This document shows positions 6,593 to 11,478 of a stretch of DNA of 11,478 nucleotides, piece by piece. Location of the stretch: positions 1 through 11,478 of the forward strand of contig CALEMV010000044.1 in assembly GCA_937910655.1 (NCBI GenBank). Direction: 5' to 3'. A program made the translations under genes and the position numbers. The stretch's first letter is position 1. Each line of letters starts with the position of its first letter. This DNA is from an uncultured Solobacterium sp. (GTDB taxonomy: Bacteria; Bacillota_I; Bacilli_A; Erysipelotrichales; Erysipelotrichaceae). The notes beneath the pieces were generated by a model. It made no database searches, was not told the DNA's origin, and saw only the letters and a list, made by a program, of their open reading frames with translations.

Positions 6593-6627
6593 GGCATTTC
6601 TTTTTAAAAATACACTTAATGTAATTC

Positions 6628-6665
6628 AAAAAAACATCTTACGGTTTCATTTTTCGCAAGATGTT
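6628..6665 (-). terminator. Rho-independent terminator after the Na/Pi cotransporter gene
   Basis: AACATCTTACG (6633-6643) pairs with CGCAAGATGTT (6655-6665) over an 11-base loop. The single mismatch reads as a G-U pair in the - strand RNA. Seven T follow on the - strand (complement of 6628-6634). It starts 11 bases after the stop codon. Confidence 0.85.
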
Positions 6666-6676
6666 TCATATATCAA

Positions 6677-8362
6677 CTATTTTGTTGTTGCATCTGTCAG
6701 GGTTGGATTAAAACTAGCATCTACATAATCTAATAGCGCTGACTTGGCAATATTACAGCAGTGGTCACCCATACGCTCTAATGTACCAAGAATATCACAG
6801 TAGATTGAAGCAGCCACAGAAGATTCACATTGGTTCTTAGACATACGTGTAAAGTGTGCCTGACGAGCCACATACTCTGCCTTATCCATTTCTTCTTCTA
6901 ATGCCATTAATTCTTCGTAGATAATCTTATCTTTTGTACGATATACCGCGATTGCCTTTGCGTACATTTCTTTAAACTTATCGTACATGCCGTTAATATC
7001 TTCCATCGCATAGGAAGTAAATTCACTACGGTCTTCTTGAACCATCTTATAGAACTCCGAGAGATTCATAGATAAATCTCCTAAACGTTCTAAGTTCTTA
7101 ATAATTTCTAGATCTCTACGAATGTCTGCTTGGTCAACATCCGTTAAATTTGAACTAGACGAAACTTGAACTAAGAACTCTGTAATCTTACGGTCTAGAG
7201 AATTGATCATCGATTCAGCTTGTCTCAAGTTTTCAAAGTCTTCATCTGTACCAGGTTTATTCAAGAAAGTACGAGAATCAGAGACATCTTCACTAACAAC
7301 ATCCGCTAACTTGAAAATCGCATCTCTAGCTGCGGAAATCGCAACTGCAGGAAGTTCAGTACTAGCAAGATGAGCATCCAACTCATCGATATTAATTTCA
7401 ATCTTCTTAGGTTCTTCACCACGAACAATCAAACGAATTAGTGCTGTAAATTGGTGAAGTAGTGGGAAGAATACGATGGTTGCACTTGTGTTAAAGACGA
7501 TATGTGCTACCGCTATCTGCATCATTCCGCCAATATGTAACTCTGCACAAATCCATTGAATAAAGTTTGCGTATGGAACTAAGAACACCATGCCAATGGT
7601 TGTACCAATAATATTGAATAAGATATGAATGCCTGCTGTTCTTTTAGCAGCTGTAGAACCACCAATTGAAGCTAAGATACCTGTTACCGTTGTACCAATA
7701 TTAGCACCAAATACGAATGGTAATACGGCACTAAATGTAAGGGCTCCAGCTTCGTACATCTTCTGAACGACACCGATTGTCGCAGCAGATGCCTGTACTG
7801 CACCAGTCATGATTGTACCAGCGAGTAAGGATAAGAATGGATTTGTGGACATCGCCTCCGCAAAGGACATAAATGCCGGAACATCCTTAATTGCTGCAAG
7901 TTCATCACCCATTGAATTCAAACCAAAGAAAATCAAACCAAAACCAAGAATAATATATCCAGTACTCTTAATCTTCTGCTTCTTTCCGAAACAGATAATC
8001 ATCGCACCAACAAATACGAAGTATAAAACAAAGCTATCAATATCCAAGGAAATCAATAATGATGTAACCGTCGTACCAATATTGGCACCCATAACAATAC
8101 CGGCAGCCTGTTCCAAGTTCATAAGACCTGCACGAACTAGGCCAATCGTAATTGCAGTAGAAGCCGAACTTGACTGCATAACAATTGTAATCGCAATACC
8201 AATCAAGAAAGCACTGAATGGATTGGTTGTATATTTATCAATATAATCTCTCAATTTATCACCAGCAACAGCTTTTAAGCCATCGCCCATGAAATTGATA
8301 CCAATCAAGAATAGACCAAAGCCACCTAGGATAATATCCCATCTAATGGATGTAAGTTCCAT
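6677..8362 (-). CDS. Na/Pi cotransporter family protein with PhoU-like C-terminal domain
   Basis: This membrane protein of 561 residues belongs to the NptA/YjbB family, sodium-coupled phosphate carriers. The N-terminal 310 or so residues carry an inverted-repeat transport core. Repeat 1 has QSSSAST (63-69) and GANIGTTVTSLL (92-103). Repeat 2 has VQASAAT near 190 and a second GANIGTTVTG near 220, with many hydrophobic helices between. Residues about 335-550 form a cytoplasmic helical PhoU-like region with two metal-site motifs, NLERLGD and TLERMGD. The second QSSS motif is altered to QASA. Two ATGs are adjacent; I chose 8362 because CCTCCT (AGGAGG on the - strand, 8367-8372) is 4 bases from it and only 1 base from the ATG at 8365. 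No pst or pho genes are next to it. Direction of transport (uptake or export) cannot be decided. Confidence 0.92.
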   Translation of the reverse strand: MELTSIRWDIILGGFGLFLIGINFMGDGLKAVAGDKLRDYIDKYTTNPFSAFLIGIAITIVMQSSSASTAITIGLVRAGLMNLEQAAGIVMGANIGTTVTSLLISLDIDSFVLYFVFVGAMIICFGKKQKIKSTGYIILGFGLIFFGLNSMGDELAAIKDVPAFMSFAEAMSTNPFLSLLAGTIMTGAVQASAATIGVVQKMYEAGALTFSAVLPFVFGANIGTTVTGILASIGGSTAAKRTAGIHILFNIIGTTIGMVFLVPYANFIQWICAELHIGGMMQIAVAHIVFNTSATIVFFPLLHQFTALIRLIVRGEEPKKIEINIDELDAHLASTELPAVAISAARDAIFKLADVVSEDVSDSRTFLNKPGTDEDFENLRQAESMINSLDRKITEFLVQVSSSSNLTDVDQADIRRDLEIIKNLERLGDLSMNLSEFYKMVQEDRSEFTSYAMEDINGMYDKFKEMYAKAIAVYRTKDKIIYEELMALEEEMDKAEYVARQAHFTRMSKNQCESSVAASIYCDILGTLERMGDHCCNIAKSALLDYVDASFNPTLTDATTK

Positions 8363-8492
8363 CATTCCTCCTGTGGATCATTAGACCCTTTAAAATCTCC
8401 CCATCAAAAACACACGGAAACAAATTCAATTTAAAATATTTTAGGCTAAAATTCAAGATTTTTTTCGATGACAACTTTCGTTTATACCCCTC

Positions 8493-9416
8493 CTATTTTG
8501 ATAATTTACAACCCTGTGTATAATTTTTTATCTTCAACATGTGATTGATTGAATTTAATACACGACGCTTATCTGTACTCCATAGTGGTGCAATCAAATC
8601 TTCCGCATTTCCATCTCCTGTTAAGCGATGGATAACAATATGTTCATCTAAATGCGCAATACATTCTGTCACAAGTTCTACATATTCATCCATCTCTAAA
8701 GCATGATATTGAGATGGATGAGATAAATACTGTACGCCTAATCGTGTATTCTTTAGGTAATGTAATAGCTGTAACTTTACACCATCAATCTGACAGGCAT
8801 TTAAATGTTGTATTGTTTCTAACAACATTTTTTGATCCTCGCCTGGAAGACCGATAATAATATGCACTATCACTTCTATATTAATCGCCTTTAGATTCTT
8901 GATTGCTTCATTGAATACTTCAAGTGGATATCCACGATTCATCCACTTCGCAGTACTTTCGTGAATGGTTTGTAGGCCAAGCTCTACCCAAATAAATTTA
9001 TTTCGATACTTTTCTTTTAACTCTTTTAAAAGTTCTATAACATCTTTTCCTAAACAGTCCGGTCTAGTCGCAATGGAAATCCCTGCAAATAAGTCATCCT
9101 CTAAGGCTGCTGTAAAGATTTCTCGAAGTTTGCTAGTAGGAGCGTAAGTATTTGTAAAGGATTGAAAATATGCGATATAGTCGCCCTTAGGAATCTCTTG
9201 GTGATTATAAATCAATTCTTCTCTGTTTAAACGCTTCCCCTCGTAGTAAATCGCGAAATCTCCAGAACCTCCCTCTCCACAAAAGATACAACCTCCAACA
9301 GCGACCTTGCCATCGCGATTTGGACAAGTCATACCTGTTTCAAGTGCTACTTTGTAAAGTTTACGTCCGAAGGTATCTTTGAGATATTGTGGAAATGAAT
9401 AATACAGTTGTTTCAT
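8493..9416 (-). CDS. TIGR01212 family radical SAM protein (YtqA/YhcC-like)
   Basis: This is a cytoplasmic radical S-adenosylmethionine enzyme of 307 residues. The N-terminus (YYSFPQYLKDTFGRKLYKVAL) is characteristic of the TIGR01212 family. C31, C43 and C46 (TCPNRDG...GGCIFCGEGG) carry the 4Fe-4S cluster in the unusual C-x11-C-x2-C spacing of this family. The TIM-barrel strands follow with FQSFTNTYAP, ISIATRPDCL, WVELGLQT and HIIIGLPGE. The family is related to Elp3-like radical SAM proteins but lacks an acetyltransferase domain; its substrate is not established. The start is fixed by family length. Upstream there is only a weak AGAG, while a TAAAAT box ends 6 bases before the ATG. No terminator is evident after it, so it may read into the phosphate carrier gene 130 bases downstream. 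Confidence 0.92.
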   Translation of the reverse strand: MKQLYYSFPQYLKDTFGRKLYKVALETGMTCPNRDGKVAVGGCIFCGEGGSGDFAIYYEGKRLNREELIYNHQEIPKGDYIAYFQSFTNTYAPTSKLREIFTAALEDDLFAGISIATRPDCLGKDVIELLKELKEKYRNKFIWVELGLQTIHESTAKWMNRGYPLEVFNEAIKNLKAINIEVIVHIIIGLPGEDQKMLLETIQHLNACQIDGVKLQLLHYLKNTRLGVQYLSHPSQYHALEMDEYVELVTECIAHLDEHIVIHRLTGDGNAEDLIAPLWSTDKRRVLNSINHMLKIKNYTQGCKLSK

Positions 9417-9422
9417 ATCTCT

Positions 9423-9428
9423 ATTTTA
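9423..9428 (-). promoter_or_regulatory. Candidate -10 box placing transcription start at the radical SAM ATG
   Basis: TAAAAT on the - strand ends 6 bases before the ATG at 9416, in a 41-base gap that follows the mupG terminator. This is the same geometry as at the Mrr-type gene. The -35 region overlaps the terminator and is not convincing. Confidence 0.35.
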
Positions 9429-9439
9429 TGATGAAATGC

Positions 9440-9470
9440 AAAAGAAAAGAAGATACATCACATATCTTCT
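9440..9470 (-). terminator. Rho-independent terminator of the murQ-mupG operon
   Basis: AGAAGATA (9448-9455) pairs perfectly with TATCTTCT (9463-9470) over a 7-base loop. The - strand continues TTTCTTTT. One arm lies within the last codons of mupG, and the stop codon (9458-9460) is in the loop. Confidence 0.75.
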
Positions 9471-10507
9471 CTTACAAATCGAATTTTCATACCACCCTTA
9501 ACAAGTTTTAAGATAGACAAATCCTTAGGTGATACATGACCAATAACATTCACACGATTATCTGCTGGAAGTGCGCTACGGACAATCTGTACTTCTCCTG
9601 CATAACGCAGGTAAGCATCATTATCCATGGTGATTGCGCCAATTTCACGTGTCGTTGTGTTGTTTGGTGCGATGTGTTCATCTGCCTTCTTTAATAAGCG
9701 TGCTTCTTCTACACGAATAATCCAAGAAGGACTATCGATACGACAAGTTACTTCCTTATCATAGAAATGTTCCGCATGTTTTAAAGTGGCTGGAATATCA
9801 ATTACCCCTGTATCGCAATACGATTGAATGCGCTGTATCTCATATGCACTGATTCCAGGATCTCCTACAAATACTTGATCTACATGATACTTTAACGTTA
9901 GCTCCATAAACGCTGCGTATGGAGAAATATGGCGATGATGTTCCAGAGTTGGTAAACCCTCAAAGATAGGTCCACGCTTTAATACATCCCCTGGGATGAA
10001 GGCAATCACGTGGAGACCTGCAGCCTGTAATGACTGTGTAATCTTTAAGAAGTACTCGTCATCTAGCCCTGTTTCACTACGTGGATAGTAGTTATGCATG
10101 GCAAGGATTTCTTTTCCTTCACGCACCAAGTCTTCTACTTCATCCACACGAATGGTGGATGCGTTTAGTACAATTGGCATCTCTTTTGCTAACGCTAGCA
10201 TCTCCGCATGGTCAAAACCATAATCCAAGCGCAATGCATATACATCTAGTAACTTTGCGATTTCTCGTACAGAGGAGACCTGAAATAACTCTAATGATTT
10301 TGTAGATACATCCGCCACAATACGGAAACCCTCTTCATTTAACCAAGCACACATTGCATGCATGTCTTTTGTATATGTATCACTAAACTCTTCTGCGATG
10401 TGTAATGACACAAATACAAGTGGATGATTCTTTCCTACGCCTTGCAAGTATGACTTTTGTTTTTCAAATGTACTTAAAAATACAGAATATCCTAATGAAT
10501 TTGCCAT
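9458..10507 (-). CDS. mupG: MupG family protein (6-phospho-N-acetylmuramidase, formerly DUF871)
   Basis: Of 349 residues, about 1-235 form a TIM barrel (SLGYSVFLSTF, FVSLHIAEE, RIVADVSTKSLE, LRLDYGF, IVLNAS, LAMHNYYPR, VIAFIPGD, VFVGDPGIS) and about 240-349 a beta-rich cyclophilin-like domain, ending DLSILKLVKGGMKIRF. This is the architecture of MupG, which in Staphylococcus aureus splits MurNAc-6-phosphate-GlcNAc taken up by a PTS into GlcNAc and MurNAc-6-phosphate. Position directly after murQ, the enzyme for the next step, supports that role. Length matches the family (about 350). I chose the ATG at 10507: it lies 1 base after the murQ stop, with GGAG 7 bases upstream inside the last codons of murQ. 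A longer in-frame start at 10543 would add 12 residues overlapping murQ and lacks support. Translational coupling with murQ is likely. Confidence 0.9.
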   Translation of the reverse strand: MANSLGYSVFLSTFEKQKSYLQGVGKNHPLVFVSLHIAEEFSDTYTKDMHAMCAWLNEEGFRIVADVSTKSLELFQVSSVREIAKLLDVYALRLDYGFDHAEMLALAKEMPIVLNASTIRVDEVEDLVREGKEILAMHNYYPRSETGLDDEYFLKITQSLQAAGLHVIAFIPGDVLKRGPIFEGLPTLEHHRHISPYAAFMELTLKYHVDQVFVGDPGISAYEIQRIQSYCDTGVIDIPATLKHAEHFYDKEVTCRIDSPSWIIRVEEARLLKKADEHIAPNNTTTREIGAITMDNDAYLRYAGEVQIVRSALPADNRVNVIGHVSPKDLSILKLVKGGMKIRFVREDM

Positions 10508-10508
10508 T

Positions 10509-11411
10509 TTATTTCTCCATGATTGCTTCACGGACATGACCACAAGCTTTTTCTAAACGAATCAATGCGTCTTCGTAAGAACAATTTGCCAGAATCATCG
10601 TGATAGCCACCTTACATGAACCTTTTGCTGTATCTATCGTAGCACGTGCTACAGAGCGTTCAACCCCCGTAGCTTCCATAACAATATTTTCTGCGCGATT
10701 GCGTAGTTTCTCATTTGTCTGCATTACGTCAACCATAAGGTTTTGATAAGCTTTTCCAAGACCTACCATCGTTGCAGTAGAAATCATATTAAGAATCATC
10801 TTTTCAGCTGTACCAGACTTCAAACGTGTAGAACCTGTTAATACTTCAGCCCCTACCGGAACATCCACCGCAATTTCGGCAACTTCACCAATCTTAGAAT
10901 GATATGTATTTGAGATTGCGGCCGTATGACAACCTAGCTCTTGGGCATAAGAAAGTCCACCCAAAACATATGGCGTACGACCACTCGCTGCTAAACCAAT
11001 AACGACATCTCTTTCATTTAAACCAATTTGAATTAAATCTTGTTTAGCAAGCTCTGTGGAATCTTCCGATCCCTCACGTGCTTTGATAAAAGCACCTTCA
11101 CCACCCGCAATCAAACCAACAACAACATCTGGGGATACACCAAATGTTGGAGGACATTCTGCCGCATCAAGCACGCCTAATCTTCCACTTGTTCCTGCAC
11201 CCATATAGATGATTCTGCCACCTTTACTGATTGCCTCAATACAATACTGAATTATCTTTGCAATATTAGGAAGATGTGGTTGAATCGAAGAAGCAATTAA
11301 CGCATCTTCACGGTTCATCTCTGTAATGATTTCAAGTGAACTCATCTGATCCAAATTTATCGTATTTTCATTGCGGTGTTCTGTAGCGATTGTTTGAAGA
11401 TTAATTGTCAT
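10509..11411 (-). CDS. murQ: N-acetylmuramic acid 6-phosphate etherase
   Basis: This cytoplasmic SIS-fold lyase removes the lactyl ether from MurNAc-6-phosphate to give GlcNAc-6-phosphate and D-lactate in peptidoglycan recycling. The 300 residues are complete. GAGTSGRLGVLDAAECPPTFG (from 71) is the family signature, with E85. E116 lies in REGSEDS. By position these align with the two catalytic glutamates of the E. coli enzyme (E83, E114). SGRTPYVLGGL is the second SIS phosphate loop, and GSTRLKSGTAEK and VMQTNEKLRNRA follow as usual. AGGAGG (- strand of 11421-11426) lies 9 bases before the ATG at 11411. A longer in-frame reading from 11471 is false: its first residues are translated sequencing adapter. 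The operon promoter and any murR or murP genes would lie beyond the window. Confidence 0.96.
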   Translation of the reverse strand: MTINLQTIATEHRNENTINLDQMSSLEIITEMNREDALIASSIQPHLPNIAKIIQYCIEAISKGGRIIYMGAGTSGRLGVLDAAECPPTFGVSPDVVVGLIAGGEGAFIKAREGSEDSTELAKQDLIQIGLNERDVVIGLAASGRTPYVLGGLSYAQELGCHTAAISNTYHSKIGEVAEIAVDVPVGAEVLTGSTRLKSGTAEKMILNMISTATMVGLGKAYQNLMVDVMQTNEKLRNRAENIVMEATGVERSVARATIDTAKGSCKVAITMILANCSYEDALIRLEKACGHVREAIMEK

Positions 11412-11420
11412 ATGCGTACG

Positions 11421-11426
11421 CCTCCT
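11421..11426 (-). promoter_or_regulatory. Shine-Dalgarno fixing the murQ start
   Basis: A perfect AGGAGG on the - strand lies 9 bases before the ATG at 11411 and rules out the adapter-derived upstream start at 11471. Confidence 0.85.
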
Positions 11427-11442
11427 ATGATATGTTCTAGTA

Positions 11443-11478
11443 CTGTCTCTTATACACATCTCCGAGCCCACGAGACTA
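11443..11478. other. Illumina Nextera transposase adapter left at the contig end (not genomic)
   Basis: Bases 11443-11461 read CTGTCTCTTATACACATCT, the complement of the Tn5 mosaic end used in Nextera libraries. Bases 11462-11476 continue CCGAGCCCACGAGAC, the index-1-side adapter. The final TA would be the first bases of the i7 index. Genomic sequence ends at or before 11442. Confidence 0.97.

Noticed and set aside
7809..8246. 145-codon open frame on + opposite the Na/Pi cotransporter gene
   Set aside because: It is antisense to the conserved QSSSAST and GANIGTT coding region; the composition is a by-product of that gene.
8366..8466. Possible 43-codon small gene with a TTG start before the phosphate carrier
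   Set aside because: The spacing to the nearest Shine-Dalgarno is too long, the encoded peptide resembles no family, and the frame overlaps the carrier's ribosome binding site and start.
10508..10543. Longer MupG start overlapping murQ
   Set aside because: The extra residues are the out-of-frame end of murQ. The ATG at 10507 has a well-placed GGAG and matches the family's usual N-terminus.
1..11478. CRISPR arrays, tRNA or rRNA genes, insertion sequences, prophage genes and riboswitches
   Set aside because: I looked for direct repeats with regular spacers, terminal inverted repeats, transposase or integrase motifs and conserved RNA cores and saw none. The only Tn5 sequence is the library adapter.

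Overview
This is a low-GC Firmicutes chromosome segment, probably from an Erysipelotrichales-like or related fermentative anaerobe. The placement is an inference from A/T-rich codon use, strong AGGAGG-type ribosome binding sites, an FBP-type L-lactate dehydrogenase, rubrerythrin and MurNAc recycling genes. I could not place the genus. There is no sign of a phage, transposon, CRISPR array or RNA gene. No gene-free stretch exceeds about 170 bases.

Layout. On the + strand are the 3' part of an LTA-synthase-family sulfatase gene (start lost at the window edge) and a membrane-tethered Mrr-type nuclease. Everything after that is on the - strand. Read in the direction of transcription from the right edge, the order is: murQ then mupG (recycling of cell-wall MurNAc, separated by 1 base and closed by a terminator); a TIGR01212 radical SAM protein; a Na/Pi cotransporter with a PhoU-like tail; ldh; a SemiSWEET sugar facilitator; rubrerythrin; and a fructokinase with a CpXC zinc-ribbon protein. 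The two strands converge at 2669-2672, where the last two genes overlap by 4 bases inside a bidirectional terminator. Most - strand units are single genes with their own hairpin terminator.

How the genes fit together. The content is mostly housekeeping for a sugar-fermenting anaerobe. It covers sugar entry and phosphorylation (SemiSWEET, fructokinase), pyruvate reduction to lactate (Ldh, with the FBP-binding residues and a possible cre at its promoter), peroxide detoxification (rubrerythrin), phosphate uptake, and envelope synthesis and recycling (LTA-type sulfatase, MurQ, MupG).

Points needing care. (1) The last 36 bases are not genomic: 11443-11476 is the Illumina Nextera transposase adapter. 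The apparent 20-residue N-terminal extension of MurQ, beginning MGSEMCIRDS, is partly translated adapter. (2) The LTA-synthase-family gene changes codon dialect abruptly near base 920, in the middle of the catalytic domain. This means either a mosaic gene or a chimeric contig or amplification product. (3) The most biologically open gene is the Mrr-type nuclease with four membrane helices and an unidentified C-terminal domain. It appears to be transcribed from a perfect TATAAT box only 6 bases before its ATG, which suggests a leaderless message.
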